Source: Pseudomonadota bacterium
GTDB lineage: Bacteria; Pseudomonadota; Gammaproteobacteria; Burkholderiales; Rhodocyclaceae
NCBI GenBank assembly: GCA_018262195.1
Contig: JAGTRS010000010.1
Span: forward strand, 1-64,000
Length of the DNA stretch: 64,000 bases
Direction: 5' to 3'
Made by a program: the position numbers and the translations under genes. Of the stretch, positions 30,561 through 40,098 are shown in pieces; position 1 is the first letter of the stretch, and the number at the start of each line of letters is the position of its first letter. The notes under the pieces are model-generated. The model saw only the letters and a program-made list of their open reading frames with translations. It had not been told where the DNA came from and made no database searches.

Positions 30561-31226
30561 ATGAACCGTATCGCACCCACCGCGCTTTACCAGGAAGTCG
30601 CAGAACGACTGCGCCAACGCATATTCGCCCACGAATTGACCCCTGGCACCTGGATCGACGAGCAAAAACTCGCCGAGCAATACGGAATTTCGCGCACGCC
30701 GCTGCGTGAAGCACTCAAGGTGCTCGCTTCCGAAGGGCTGGTAGAGCTCCGACCACGCCGTGGTTGCTACGTCACCGAGATTTCCCGGCAGGATCTGGAC
30801 GACATTTTTCCGCTGATGGCCATGCTGGAAGGACGCTGCGCGGCCGAAGCCGTCAAGAACGCCAAGCCCGCCGATATCGCTGCGCTCAAGGAAATCCACG
30901 AACGACTGGAGTCAGCGGCGCGCGATGGTCGCATCGACGCCTTCTTCGAAGCCAATCAGGAATTCCACAAAAAAATTCAGGAACTCTCCGGCAACCGCTG
31001 GCTGCTCTCGGTGATTCAGGATCTCCGCAAAGTTCTGAAGCTGTCACGCCTGCATTCCCTGTCGCTGGAAGGGCGTCTGCAGCAGTCACTGGATGAACAC
31101 CGCCTGATCATGGCCGCCCTGTCTTCCAGCGATGCCAGCCGTGCCGAAAAACTGATGCATGACCATCTACTTTCCGGCCGCGAAGCGCTCGCCAAAATGG
31201 ATGCGAAAGCCCCCAAGGCAGCCTGA
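30561..31226 (+). CDS. GntR-family (FCD) regulator, probably of the methylmalonyl-CoA operon
   Basis: A 221-aa regulator with an N-terminal winged helix (KLAEQYGISRTPLREALKVL near residues 35-54) and a C-terminal FCD ligand domain with metal-binding histidines (ANQEFHKKI, DEHRLIM, MHDHL). Divergent from mcm, so it may sense a propionate or acyl-CoA intermediate; this is inferred. The start is uncertain: ATG 30561 fits the family, ATG 30507 would give a nearly leaderless mRNA, and no strong ribosome site is seen for either. Confidence 0.85.
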   Translation: MNRIAPTALYQEVAERLRQRIFAHELTPGTWIDEQKLAEQYGISRTPLREALKVLASEGLVELRPRRGCYVTEISRQDLDDIFPLMAMLEGRCAAEAVKNAKPADIAALKEIHERLESAARDGRIDAFFEANQEFHKKIQELSGNRWLLSVIQDLRKVLKLSRLHSLSLEGRLQQSLDEHRLIMAALSSSDASRAEKLMHDHLLSGREALAKMDAKAPKAA

Positions 31227-31235
31227 CCGCACACC

Positions 31236-32522
31236 TCAGTGCATCTGCTTCTCGATGTTGGCAAACAAACTGTCGTAAATCGCCACCAAAGCATCGCGAT
31301 CAGCACTTCCCTTGATCCATTTACGGGAACGAGCAATCTTTGCCGCTTCCTGCTCCATGTCGCTTAACGAGGTAATGTTGACCTCCTCGCCATGCAAGAT
31401 CGCGGTCACATCGGCTCTCGCCCTCTGAGCGGTAGCGACCAGACGCATTGACGACTCCATGGCGCGGGCGCCTTGCCCTATTGTGGATGCCAAATCGTAA
31501 ACGCGATTGGCCGATGTTGCTGAATTGGCCAACTCACTACTGAATTCGCCCGCGGTAAGCCGCGCGCCAGACACTGCATGTTGCAGATCACCGATCTGCG
31601 TCGTGGCCAGTTGCATCGAAGTACTGATCGCCGAAATCGCCGCTGCAATCTCTTCAGCCGAACGTTGCGCCTGATCCGCCAGTTTACGCACCTCGTCGGC
31701 CACAACGGCAAAACCTCTCCCCGCTTCACCTGCCCGCGCTGCCTCGATGGCCGCGTTAAGCGCAAGAAGATTGGTTTGTTTTGCCACGCCTTCAATTCGC
31801 CCAGTCAGCAGGTGAATCGCCGCAGCCTTGGCATTGAGGTCATCAAGTGCGCTGACGCCGGCCTCGGCCGCTTCTTGCGCGCCGCCCAACGCATCGGACA
31901 TCCGCTGGGCTGCATTCGACATCGCGGAGGCGGATTCCCCAAAGTTTCCTGCTAACTCTTGCGACACTTGGGAATTGCCGCCGACATCGGACAAGGCTTT
32001 ATCGACGTGCTCGATCGCCATCGACAGGCCACGCTCCGAGCGCAGGAATATCCTGGAGAGGAGTGCTTCCCGCGCAATCGATTCCTGAGCTTCTTCGAGC
32101 TGATCCAACAGCACCTGCATCTGCGCCAGAACTGTGCTGAACGTGCCATGCAAGCCTGGAAGCTGGAGTCTCCGCCATGTCCGCCCCGTCGATGAGGCCT
32201 TCATCGCCCCGAGGATTTCGCGAAAAGCTGTTTCCGTCTGGTCGAGCGCCGAGTTGAGGTTAACCCGGATCGCTTCCAGCGTTGGATCTCCCATGGCATG
32301 CGGCAAGCGGGCAACCAGTTCGCCCTTGCCAACCTGACTGAGCAGTGCATCAAGCTTGGCGAGTTCTCCGGCTGCGTTGGCATTGGGCCAGAAAAGCACC
32401 ACCAAGGCGACAAGCAGACAGACCGCTGCAGCCCATGGCGAAACAAACCCCAGCCCCAAAGCCAGCAACAGCAAAATCGCCAGAATGACCCGCGCTTTAG
32501 AGCGAGAAGACGAGTTCTTCAT
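31236..32522 (-). CDS. Methyl-accepting chemotaxis-type signalling protein (Aer second half)
   Basis: A 428-aa protein with two N-terminal membrane segments (about 10-27 and 30-45), a linker, and an MCP signalling domain with the tip [20 protein letters not shown] and [14 protein letters not shown]. It has no periplasmic sensor. The gene overlaps the upstream PAS gene by 26 bp, so the two together have the layout of the aerotaxis receptor Aer split into two chains. An extension after the MCP domain (about 370-428) has no recognised motif. Confidence 0.9.
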   Translation of the reverse strand: MKNSSSRSKARVILAILLLLALGLGFVSPWAAAVCLLVALVVLFWPNANAAGELAKLDALLSQVGKGELVARLPHAMGDPTLEAIRVNLNSALDQTETAFREILGAMKASSTGRTWRRLQLPGLHGTFSTVLAQMQVLLDQLEEAQESIAREALLSRIFLRSERGLSMAIEHVDKALSDVGGNSQVSQELAGNFGESASAMSNAAQRMSDALGGAQEAAEAGVSALDDLNAKAAAIHLLTGRIEGVAKQTNLLALNAAIEAARAGEAGRGFAVVADEVRKLADQAQRSAEEIAAAISAISTSMQLATTQIGDLQHAVSGARLTAGEFSSELANSATSANRVYDLASTIGQGARAMESSMRLVATAQRARADVTAILHGEEVNITSLSDMEQEAAKIARSRKWIKGSADRDALVAIYDSLFANIEKQMH

Positions 32523-33015
32523 AGCTCACTCCTGACTGATTCATGATTTCGACCAAGACATTGGTTCCTGCTTCAATGGCCGAGCGCGCCCCGGCGGCGC
32601 GCTCTGCTTCCAGCATTGCCCGGTAGACCGGCTCGATCTTGCGTACCGCGTCCGCTTTGGGGCAACGCCGGACAGAGGTATAGCCGATGATATTGCCGGC
32701 CGAATCAAGATCCGGTGTGATGTGGGTGAACACCCAGTAGTAACTGCCATCCTTCGACATGTTTTTTACATAGCCGAAAAATTCCCGCCCAGACTGAATC
32801 GTCTGCCAGACCAAATTAAAAGCCGATCTGGGCATATCCGGATGGCGAATGATGTTGTGCTGTGAGCCCAGCAACTCCTCTTCGGAATACCCCGAGAATT
32901 CGATGAATATCGGATTGCCGTAAGTAATGATGCCCTTGGCGTTGGTTTTGGAAACGATAAAGTCATCTTCCCGCATCTTGCGCTCGACGCTGGTCGGTTC
33001 AATCGCTCTCTTCAT
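32497..33015 (-). CDS. PAS sensor protein, Aer-like N-terminal half
   Basis: A 172-aa protein built around a PAS domain resembling Aer ([54 protein letters not shown]). Aer PAS domains bind FAD and sense redox state. The ATG at 33015 is chosen because GGAGG is 5 nt ahead. It is translated just before, and overlaps, the MCP gene, so the two products should act together. Confidence 0.9.
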   Translation of the reverse strand: MKRAIEPTSVERKMREDDFIVSKTNAKGIITYGNPIFIEFSGYSEEELLGSQHNIIRHPDMPRSAFNLVWQTIQSGREFFGYVKNMSKDGSYYWVFTHITPDLDSAGNIIGYTSVRRCPKADAVRKIEPVYRAMLEAERAAGARSAIEAGTNVLVEIMNQSGVSYEELVFSL

Positions 33016-33091
33016 CAGCACCTCCCTGTTTTATGCAATTTACTACAAATGCAATTTTAGTAATCAGCGGAAAAATCATTGGCCCAATAAA

Positions 33092-33121
33092 AAACCCCGG
33101 CAGATTTGGCTGCCGGGGTTT
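33092..33121 (-). terminator. Terminator after actP
   Basis: AAACCCCGGCAG and CTGCCGGGGTTT form a 12-bp stem with a 6-nt loop, followed on the minus strand by TTTATTGG. It lies 20 bp after the actP stop and separates that operon from the PAS/MCP pair. Confidence 0.92.
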
Positions 33122-33140
33122 CGATTTGGCTGAAGCAGGG

Positions 33141-34817
33141 TCAGTGATTGCTGGCCGACTCTGCACCGTAACCGGTTTGAGCACGAACATACTGATCTTC
33201 GAAAGCCTCGATTTCCTTGCCAGCACGAACACTGGTGTCAGTCTTCGAGAAGATATAGGCGAGCAGGAAGGCAATCGGCATCGCGAACAGTGCCGGCTGG
33301 GTATAGGGGAACAATGCTGCCTTGTTGCCCAGCACATCGACCCACACCGATTTCGAGAAGAGCACAAAGAGCACGGCAGAAACCAGACCGCCATAGCCAC
33401 CGAACAGCGCACCGCGGGTCGTCAGGCCCTTCCAGTACATGGAGAGGATCAGAACCGGGAAATTTGCCGCAGCAGCCACACCGAAGGCCAGACCGACCAT
33501 GAAGGCGATGTTCTGCTTCTCGAACAGGATGCCGAGGATGATGGCGACGAAACCGAGGCAGATGGTGGCGATCTTGGAGACGCGAATTTCGGTCGCTTCC
33601 GAAGCCTGACCTTTCATGATGACGCGGGCGTAGAGGTCATGCGAGATCGCCGAAGCGCCCGCCAGCGCCAGACCGGAGACCACGGCCAGGATGGTGGCAA
33701 AGGCAACCGCGGCCAGGAAGCCAAGCAGCATGTCGCCGCCAACGGCCTTGGCCAGGTGCATGGCAACCATGTTGCCGCCACCGATCATCTTGCCGCCAAC
33801 CGTACCGCCTTCGAAGAACTCGGGGTTCTGACCGACGATCAGGATGCCACAAAGGCCCATCAGGAAGATGACGTTGAAGAAGTAGGCGACGAAGCCGGAG
33901 GCGTAAAGCACGGATTTGCGGGCTTCCTTGGCATCGGTCACCGTGAAGAAACGCATCAGGATGTGCGGCAGACCAGCCGTACCAAACATCAGGCCAAGGC
34001 CCAGCGAGATGGCAGTAACCGGATCGGCCAGCAGGCTGCCCGGATACATCAGCTTGGGACCAAGAGCGTGGGCAGCAGTAGCTTTTTCGACCAAGGTCTG
34101 GAACGAAAAGCCAAACTGGCTGAAGGCAAGGAACATGACCAGCGTCCCTCCGGACAGCAGCATGCAGGCCTTGATGATCTGCACCCAGGTCGTGGCGACC
34201 ATGCCGCCAAAGGTGACATACACCATCATCAGGATGCCGACGGCAAAGATGGCGATGTTGTACTCCAGACCAAAAAGCAGCTTGATCAGCTGGCCGGCAC
34301 CAACCATCTGGGCAATCAGGTAGAAGCAGACCACGACAAGCGACGAAATCGCGGCCATGGTGCGCACCTTGCCCTGATCCAGACGATAGGCGGTGATGTC
34401 GGAGAAGGTGAACTTACCCAGATTACGCAGGCGTTCGGCCATCAGGAACAGGATGATCGGCCAGCCGGCAAAGAAGGCGAGCATGTAGATGTAGCCGTCG
34501 TAACCCTTGCCGTAGACCATGGCGGTCAGACCGAGCAGTGTGGCGGCAGACATGTAGTCACCAGCAATTGCCAAGCCATTCTGGAAGCCCGTGATGCCTC
34601 CGCCAGCGGTATAGAAGTCAGCCGTCGACTTGGTACGGCTGGCCGCCCAGTAGGTAATGCCCATCGTCATGGTGACGAAGATGCAGAACATGATGATGGC
34701 GTGCCAGTTGGTCGCCTGTTGTTCGGTCTGACCTTCGAGAGGGCCGCCGGCATAAGCCAGGGCGGCAACGGCGAAGAGGCCGAGCGCGGTAGTAAGTTGA
34801 GTCAGACGGCGCATCAC
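33141..34817 (-). CDS. actP: ActP, acetate/cation symporter
   Basis: A 558-aa sodium:solute symporter family protein with a cleavable-looking signal ([22 protein letters not shown]) and about 13 hydrophobic segments; [21 protein letters not shown] is the family signature. ActP imports acetate and related short acids. It overlaps yjcH by 4 bp, the usual pairing. A terminator follows the stop. Confidence 0.95.
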   Translation of the reverse strand: MMRRLTQLTTALGLFAVAALAYAGGPLEGQTEQQATNWHAIIMFCIFVTMTMGITYWAASRTKSTADFYTAGGGITGFQNGLAIAGDYMSAATLLGLTAMVYGKGYDGYIYMLAFFAGWPIILFLMAERLRNLGKFTFSDITAYRLDQGKVRTMAAISSLVVVCFYLIAQMVGAGQLIKLLFGLEYNIAIFAVGILMMVYVTFGGMVATTWVQIIKACMLLSGGTLVMFLAFSQFGFSFQTLVEKATAAHALGPKLMYPGSLLADPVTAISLGLGLMFGTAGLPHILMRFFTVTDAKEARKSVLYASGFVAYFFNVIFLMGLCGILIVGQNPEFFEGGTVGGKMIGGGNMVAMHLAKAVGGDMLLGFLAAVAFATILAVVSGLALAGASAISHDLYARVIMKGQASEATEIRVSKIATICLGFVAIILGILFEKQNIAFMVGLAFGVAAAANFPVLILSMYWKGLTTRGALFGGYGGLVSAVLFVLFSKSVWVDVLGNKAALFPYTQPALFAMPIAFLLAYIFSKTDTSVRAGKEIEAFEDQYVRAQTGYGAESASNH

Positions 34818-35134
34818 TTGTTCTCCTTCCAGGCTTCCTTGACGATTTCCTGAGTCAAGGCATCGAATTCCGTATTGGCGCGCCGGACGTAAACCGCTGT
34901 CAGCACCCAGAAGAAAATGAACATGAAGAGCTCAACGGCAACACCTACCGTCAGCATCGAACCTTCGCTCAACGGCTGCCCTAGCGAGGCGGGGTTAAAT
35001 GCCACCACCATCACGAAGCCGTAAAACATGGTCAAAACAATGAATGCCAACGTCCAGGCGAAACGCCCCCGTCGAGCGACGAGTTCCTGGAATTTTGGGT
35101 TGGCCCGCATCCGCTCATACATCGCGCTGCTCAT
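34814..35134 (-). CDS. yjcH: YjcH, DUF485 membrane protein
   Basis: A 106-aa inner membrane protein with two hydrophobic segments ([20 protein letters not shown] and [19 protein letters not shown]), the DUF485 pattern. It is the regular partner of ActP in acs-yjcH-actP operons; its exact role is not known. acs itself is not next to it here. Confidence 0.93.
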   Translation of the reverse strand: MSSAMYERMRANPKFQELVARRGRFAWTLAFIVLTMFYGFVMVVAFNPASLGQPLSEGSMLTVGVAVELFMFIFFWVLTAVYVRRANTEFDALTQEIVKEAWKENK

Positions 35135-35186
35135 GGCTTATTCTCCCTAATTAATAATTACCGGAAAACCGGCGGCCATATTATAT

Positions 35187-35196
35187 CTTATATAAG
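35187..35196. promoter_or_regulatory. AT-rich palindrome CTTATATAAG between yjcH and the hydratase gene
   Basis: A perfect 10-bp palindrome in the 126-bp divergent region. It may be part of a promoter or operator for either gene. No clear -35/-10 pair could be set, so the role is open. Confidence 0.25.
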
Positions 35197-35260
35197 ACAC
35201 AACCCAATGCAGGCTCGGCAGCCGCTTATAATTCCTTGCTTTGTGCCGGCAGAACATCGA

Positions 35261-36037
35261 ATGACAACAATCGACCTCCTTGTCCAGGGCGAAATTGCCA
35301 CCCTGACCCTGAATAATCCGGAAAAACTCAATGCGATCAACCTGTCGATGTGGCAGCAACTCGCTGACAACATGGCCAAACTATCCGGCGATCACGGTAT
35401 TCGTTGCGTCATCATCCGCGGTGCCGGCAGCGACGCCTTCGCCGCTGGCGGTGATCTGGAAGAGTTCGTCACCGCCAGGGCAACGCTCGATCAGGCTCTG
35501 CACTATCACGGACAAGTAGCTGCCGCACTGAACGCGATAGCCGACTGCCCCCACCCAACCGTAGCGCTGATTCGTGGCGCCTGCATTGGTGGAGGTCTGG
35601 AAATCGCCGGGGTCTGCGACTTGCGCATCGCTGGTGAAAGCGCCAAATTCGGCGCTCCGATCAACAAACTCGGTTTTTCAATGTACCCGGGCGAGATGGA
35701 AGGGCTGCTGCGTCTGGCCGGGCCAGCCGTGATCAAGGAAATCCTGCTCGAAGGACGCATCCTGAACGCTCGCGAGGCCTATGAAAAAGGCTTGCTGACC
35801 CGTGTCGTCAAGGATGAGCAGGTCGATGATGAAGCCTACGCCAGCGCCCGCCGCATCAGCTCTGGCGCGCCGCTGGTCGCCGGCTGGCACAAGCAGTGGA
35901 TACGCCGCTTGCTGAACGGCCAGCCGTTGAGCGATGAAGAAAAGGCTGCTTCGTTCGCCTTTCTGGAAACCGAGGATTACAAGGAAGGGCTGGCCGCCTT
36001 CCTTGCCAAGCGCAAGCCGGTTTTCAAGGCGCGCTGA
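35261..36037 (+). CDS. Enoyl-CoA hydratase/isomerase family protein
   Basis: A 258-aa crotonase-fold protein with oxyanion-hole segments GSDAFAAGGDLEEF and ACIGGGLEIAGVCDLRIA. The exact substrate cannot be told from sequence. The ATG at 35261 gives MTTIDLLVQGEIATLTLNNP, the normal family start; an in-frame start at 35207 would add 18 unlikely residues. It is a single gene, convergent with the tauE-like gene 15 bp further on. Confidence 0.88.
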   Translation: MTTIDLLVQGEIATLTLNNPEKLNAINLSMWQQLADNMAKLSGDHGIRCVIIRGAGSDAFAAGGDLEEFVTARATLDQALHYHGQVAAALNAIADCPHPTVALIRGACIGGGLEIAGVCDLRIAGESAKFGAPINKLGFSMYPGEMEGLLRLAGPAVIKEILLEGRILNAREAYEKGLLTRVVKDEQVDDEAYASARRISSGAPLVAGWHKQWIRRLLNGQPLSDEEKAASFAFLETEDYKEGLAAFLAKRKPVFKAR

Positions 36038-36052
36038 ATTTCTGGCGGACCA

Positions 36053-36859
36053 TCAGCCGTAAAGGCTCCACAACATCTTGATGGACAAAATCAGCAACAG
36101 GGCGGCAAAAACTCGCTTGAGGATTTTGACCGGCAATCGGTGCGCCAGACGCGCACCGATTGGTGCGGCAATCACGCTCGCCACCAGGATGACGCCCAAG
36201 GCCGGCAGATAGAGAAAACCCAGGCTGCCGCTCGGCAGTTCGGGGTGACCCCAGCCATTCCACAGATAGCCCACGGTGCCGCCGAGCGCGATGGGCAGCC
36301 CGACCGCGGCCGAGGTGCCGATCGCCTGATGCGGACGAACGTTGCACCAGATCAGGTAAGGCACCGTCAGCGCCCCGCCGCCCATGGCGGCCAGACTGGC
36401 AATTGCACCGATCAGCCCGCCGGCCACGCTCAAGCCCCCCCATCCTGGCAAACTGCGCGTCGGTTTCGGGCGCAGATTGGCCACCATCTGGAAGGCCACC
36501 AGGATCATGAACGAGACGAAGAAAATGGACAGCGCACGCGACGATATCCAGGCGGCAAGCTGGGCGCCGAGCAAGGTACCGACCAGGATGCCCGGCGTCA
36601 GCTGTCGCATGACCGTCCACAAAACCGCCTTATGGGCGTGATGGGCGCGGAGGCTGGACAGCGATGTGAACAGGATGGTGGCCATCGAGGTGCCGAGGGC
36701 CAGATGCAGCACCTCGCGACCGGGAAAGCCCTGCCACGCGAAGATCATGGTCAGCACCGGAACAACGATGACACCACCGCCAACGCCGAGCAGGCCGGCG
36801 AAGAACCCGGCCACGGCACCCGTCAGCAAGTAAGCCGAAACAACCTCAATGGGAATCAC
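36053..36859 (-). CDS. TauE/SafE-family exporter, end of the malonate operon
   Basis: A 268-aa membrane protein of the TauE/SafE (DUF81) family with about eight segments and the repeated GLLGVGGG and AAMGGGALTVP motifs. Substrates of the family are organic anions such as sulfoacetate or sulfite; here the place 42 bp after mdcH suggests a small carboxylate. It is a close paralogue of the gene at 46862 (shared HLALGTSMATI, RAHHAH, KLKR/KILKR blocks). Confidence 0.9.
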   Translation of the reverse strand: MIPIEVVSAYLLTGAVAGFFAGLLGVGGGVIVVPVLTMIFAWQGFPGREVLHLALGTSMATILFTSLSSLRAHHAHKAVLWTVMRQLTPGILVGTLLGAQLAAWISSRALSIFFVSFMILVAFQMVANLRPKPTRSLPGWGGLSVAGGLIGAIASLAAMGGGALTVPYLIWCNVRPHQAIGTSAAVGLPIALGGTVGYLWNGWGHPELPSGSLGFLYLPALGVILVASVIAAPIGARLAHRLPVKILKRVFAALLLILSIKMLWSLYG

Positions 36860-36901
36860 GAACGATGAAAACGCAGCAATATTAGCAAGTGCTGAATTTT
36901 A

Positions 36902-37816
36902 TCAGCTACCTGCCTTCAGCCAGCACACGATGCCATCGATACTGCGGAAGTCGTCGCAGGCGCGGACCGGAATTTCCGGCGCCAGTTCGCCGAACAGCCG
37001 CGCCAGCGCATTGCCGGGGCCGATTTCGAGCACGGCGTCGGGCTGCATCTCGCGTACGCCCTGCAGGCAGGCCGCCCAGTCGAGCAGTGTGCAAATCTGG
37101 CGGGCCAGTGCATCGCGCGCCGGGCCGGCCATCCGCGCCGCAGTGGCGTCGATGGCGCTGAGCACGGGAAAGGCCAGCCGACAGTCAGGCAGGACATCCA
37201 GGTGTTTTTTGAAATTGGCAGCAGCCTTGACCAGCAAGGGCGTGTGCGACGGTGTCTGCACCGCCAGATGAACCAGCCGGCTGGCACCGGCGGCCTCGAA
37301 CTGGCCGGCAACCGCAATGATGCCGGCGCGTGGCCCGGCGACAACCAGATGGCGCGGCGCGTTGCGGATGGCCACGGCCAGTCCGGCCTCGGCGGCCATG
37401 CTCTCCACCAGCGCATCGTCGAGGCCGAGCACGGCGAGCATCCCGTGCTCGCCTGCCACGGCATCATCCATGGCCGCTGCCCGCTCGGCACAGAGGCGCA
37501 CGCCCTCGACAGCGCTGAAAGCGCCGGCCGCGCTGCATGCCGCCATTTCACCCAGCGAATAGCCGGCGGCACAGATCGGCCGCGGCAGATGGCCTTGCAA
37601 CTGACTCCACAGCAGCATCTGCTGGGCAAAGATCAGCGGCTGGGCAATTTTGTTTTTTGCCAGTTTTTCCGGGTTCACCGTGGGATTGGGGTCGAGGATG
37701 TCGGGCAGCACCTGCGCCAGCGCCGCCCGCAATTCTCCGGAGACGCCTGCCTGCACCTGTTGCCAATGGGCCGCGGTTTGCGCGCCCTGACCACTGAAAA
37801 GGAGGGCGAGACGCAT
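36902..37816 (-). CDS. mdcH: MdcH, malonyl-CoA:ACP transacylase of malonate decarboxylase
   Basis: A 304-aa acyltransferase with the nucleophile Ser87 in GYSLGE and a catalytic-type His in PSHTPLL. MdcH loads malonyl onto the prosthetic group of the decarboxylase ACP (MdcC) to activate the enzyme. FSGQGAQT at the start is the standard transacylase N-terminus. One bp separates it from mdcB. Confidence 0.95.
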   Translation of the reverse strand: MRLALLFSGQGAQTAAHWQQVQAGVSGELRAALAQVLPDILDPNPTVNPEKLAKNKIAQPLIFAQQMLLWSQLQGHLPRPICAAGYSLGEMAACSAAGAFSAVEGVRLCAERAAAMDDAVAGEHGMLAVLGLDDALVESMAAEAGLAVAIRNAPRHLVVAGPRAGIIAVAGQFEAAGASRLVHLAVQTPSHTPLLVKAAANFKKHLDVLPDCRLAFPVLSAIDATAARMAGPARDALARQICTLLDWAACLQGVREMQPDAVLEIGPGNALARLFGELAPEIPVRACDDFRSIDGIVCWLKAGS

Positions 37817-37817
37817 C

Positions 37818-38711
37818 TCAGACGAGACCGTCGAGTTCGGCGAGGAACAAGGTCACGCCGAGCAGGTCGGCGCTGCCCCCGGGGCTGAGATTGCGGGCGA
37901 CGAAGTCGCCATCGATCGCTGCCGCATGCGCTCGCCAGTCAGCGGCCAGCACGCCGCCGGCCGCGAGAAACCCGGCCGCGGCCTGACGTCCGTGGGCAAG
38001 CCCCTGACGCCCGCCGCGCCACAGCAGGTTGGTGTCCTCAAGCTCCGCGATCAGCGCGAACAAGGCCTGCACGGCGGCCAGTTCGCCGTCGCCGGTGGCA
38101 GCCAGTACGCGGAGATAGGCCGGCAGGCCGACTTCGAGCGCAGCCGGAAAGCCGGCAGCAGCCTCCTGACGGGCACCGCCGGTGCCATAGCGGCGGGCGA
38201 CGGACAGGCCATGGCTGAGCGGTGTAGCGTCCGACACGGCTGACAGCCCAGCGAGGATTTCCGGCCCCCAGACGTTTTTAACCACGGCGCAGGCCGCGGC
38301 TGCTCCCGGCGTTTCACCTTCGGCAAGCAGCCGGCCGGCGGCCGCGCACAGCAGACCGAGATTGAAAATCGCCCCGCGATGGGTATTGACCCCGCCAGTC
38401 GCTGCCAGCATGCCCGCTTCGGCTTCGATGCCGAGCAACTGCAAGGGGGCGAAATCCGGGCGGCGCAGGCCGCAGGCGGTGATGGCAGGAAAATAGGCGC
38501 GCAATGACTGCAGGCTGCGCAGAAAGGTGCCGAAATCCATGTCGCGATGACTGCCCTGGCTGCTTGGCGTCACCAGACCTGGCTTGGGGGCCAGCGCAGC
38601 TTCGCGATACAGGCTGCGAATAGCCAGACGGCCAATGCGGGCGGCAGACTTTTCATCGCGTAAAGCAGACTGCGGCCAGTTGCGGGTTACCCGAACCACG
38701 CGCTCAAACAT
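37818..38711 (-). CDS. mdcB: MdcB, triphosphoribosyl-dephospho-CoA synthase
   Basis: A 297-aa CitG/MdcB-family enzyme making the precursor of the 2'-(5''-phosphoribosyl)-3'-dephospho-CoA group. The family blocks EAALAPKPGLVTP and GGVNTHRGAIFNLG are present. The ATG at 38711 gives MFERVVRV; the longer frame upstream only reads across mdcG. It overlaps the mdcG end by 8 bp. Confidence 0.94.
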   Translation of the reverse strand: MFERVVRVTRNWPQSALRDEKSAARIGRLAIRSLYREAALAPKPGLVTPSSQGSHRDMDFGTFLRSLQSLRAYFPAITACGLRRPDFAPLQLLGIEAEAGMLAATGGVNTHRGAIFNLGLLCAAAGRLLAEGETPGAAAACAVVKNVWGPEILAGLSAVSDATPLSHGLSVARRYGTGGARQEAAAGFPAALEVGLPAYLRVLAATGDGELAAVQALFALIAELEDTNLLWRGGRQGLAHGRQAAAGFLAAGGVLAADWRAHAAAIDGDFVARNLSPGGSADLLGVTLFLAELDGLV

Positions 38712-39372
38712 GGCAGACCTCCGCTTCGAGCGTGGCCAGCAGAGCCTGCACGGGGCGCAGTGCAACATCCTGTTCGCCCTTGACCAACACCTGCGCAGAC
38801 GCTTGCCGACGCTGCGTGGCAATCTCTTGCCACGCCACAGCCTCACCACCGGGGAAACGCAGTTCGCCATCCAGCCGGCAAGGCAACTCGGCTGCTGCTC
38901 GCTGCAACAAGACCAGCAGAGCGTCAAACTGACCCAGCGTCGCGATATCGCAGATCAGGTCGATATCGGATTCGGCATGGCGGTAGCTTTCGCCGCTCAC
39001 GCTTTCCCAGGCCAGAGAGCCGAATACGCCGAGGCGAACGCCGCAGGCGCTGGCACCGGCATCGAGCCGGCGCAAGACGTCACCCTGGGCGACCGGCAAG
39101 CGAGGCCAGCACTGGTCGAGCGCGATCGGCGGACGAACCTCGGCCACGGCGCTCGGCTCAACGTTGATGGAGAGTCTTTTGCGCTGCCGGGCCAAAGGCA
39201 AACCCAGGCCAAGCAGCAGCCGCTCACCCCCGACCGGCTGGCGGGCTGCCACCAGCGGACGGCCGGCCGCGATCCAGTCGCGGGCTGCCAGCCAGTGGGG
39301 GTCGCCGGGCGCTGCACAAGGCGTGGCGAAGGCTGCAGCGGGATGCAGATAGACGAGGTCGTGGCGACGCAT
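38704..39372 (-). CDS. mdcG: MdcG, phosphoribosyl-dephospho-CoA transferase
   Basis: A 222-aa nucleotidyltransferase that attaches the prosthetic group to MdcC. The catalytic pattern is GSLAWESVSG...ESDIDLI (GS...DxD). MRRHDLVYL is the usual N-terminus. It lies 3 bp after mdcE. Confidence 0.94.
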   Translation of the reverse strand: MRRHDLVYLHPAAAFATPCAAPGDPHWLAARDWIAAGRPLVAARQPVGGERLLLGLGLPLARQRKRLSINVEPSAVAEVRPPIALDQCWPRLPVAQGDVLRRLDAGASACGVRLGVFGSLAWESVSGESYRHAESDIDLICDIATLGQFDALLVLLQRAAAELPCRLDGELRFPGGEAVAWQEIATQRRQASAQVLVKGEQDVALRPVQALLATLEAEVCHV

Positions 39373-39375
39373 GAC

Positions 39376-40098
39376 TCAGACCAGGGCCGGCGAATTCACC
39401 ACGCTTTGGACAATACCGGCCGCCAGTTGGCGCCCGCCCCGAGCCACCCCCCGGGCTTGTCGCTGGTCGCCAGCGGCACACGCATCGGCGACGTCAGCCA
39501 GCGCATTGTCCAGCAACTCGGCCGACGGTCCCGGCCAGATCGCCTCGATGGCGCCCATGCGGACATAGCTGTCTGCCCCCGGGGCGAAGATCGGCGACGT
39601 AGCTGCGAGTTCGACCAGGCGTTCGTGGGCGATCTTGGTGACCCGCGCCATCGCCCGCAGGTCCATGACCCGCACCTGGGCATCGGCCAGCGCATAGGCG
39701 GTATCCGCCATCAGCCCGAAAGAGAGAAACCCGCCGCTGACCGCGTTGGCGGTGACCAGCGCGATGGAGGGGTGGCCCTGCCGGCGGGCAAGGTCGACAC
39801 AGCGCGCCAGATGGGCCAGCGAGCCGTTGAGGCAGAGCAGTTCCTGCCCGCGCGACAGCGCCTGACCGCTGGTATCAACCAGAAAAACCAGCGCTCGGCC
39901 GGGGTGCTGCTCGACGGTATCGAGCACACAGGCGGCCAGCGCCAGCGCCATACGGTGATCGATGGCCGCGGCGTCGGTGGTGCCGAGCACGGTGACGGTG
40001 CCAGTTGCCGTTTCGGCTGTGCCGGTCAGCACCTGGCGATCGACGGCGACCGTGTGGCCGGTCGGGAACAGGGCATCGAGGGTGGCGTTGAGGCTCAT
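39376..40098 (-). CDS. mdcE: MdcE, malonate decarboxylase gamma subunit
   Basis: A 240-aa crotonase-fold subunit that forms the malonyl-ACP decarboxylase with MdcD. LVDTSGQALSRGQELLCLNG and VTANAVSGGFLSFGLMAD are the recognisable family blocks. It overlaps mdcD by 4 bp. Confidence 0.95.
   Translation of the reverse strand: MSLNATLDALFPTGHTVAVDRQVLTGTAETATGTVTVLGTTDAAAIDHRMALALAACVLDTVEQHPGRALVFLVDTSGQALSRGQELLCLNGSLAHLARCVDLARRQGHPSIALVTANAVSGGFLSFGLMADTAYALADAQVRVMDLRAMARVTKIAHERLVELAATSPIFAPGADSYVRMGAIEAIWPGPSAELLDNALADVADACAAGDQRQARGVARGGRQLAAGIVQSVVNSPALV

Noticed and set aside
33033..34853. A 606-codon plus-strand frame opposite actP
   Set aside because: Composition rich in Gln, His and Asp is the antisense image of a membrane protein; no independent support.
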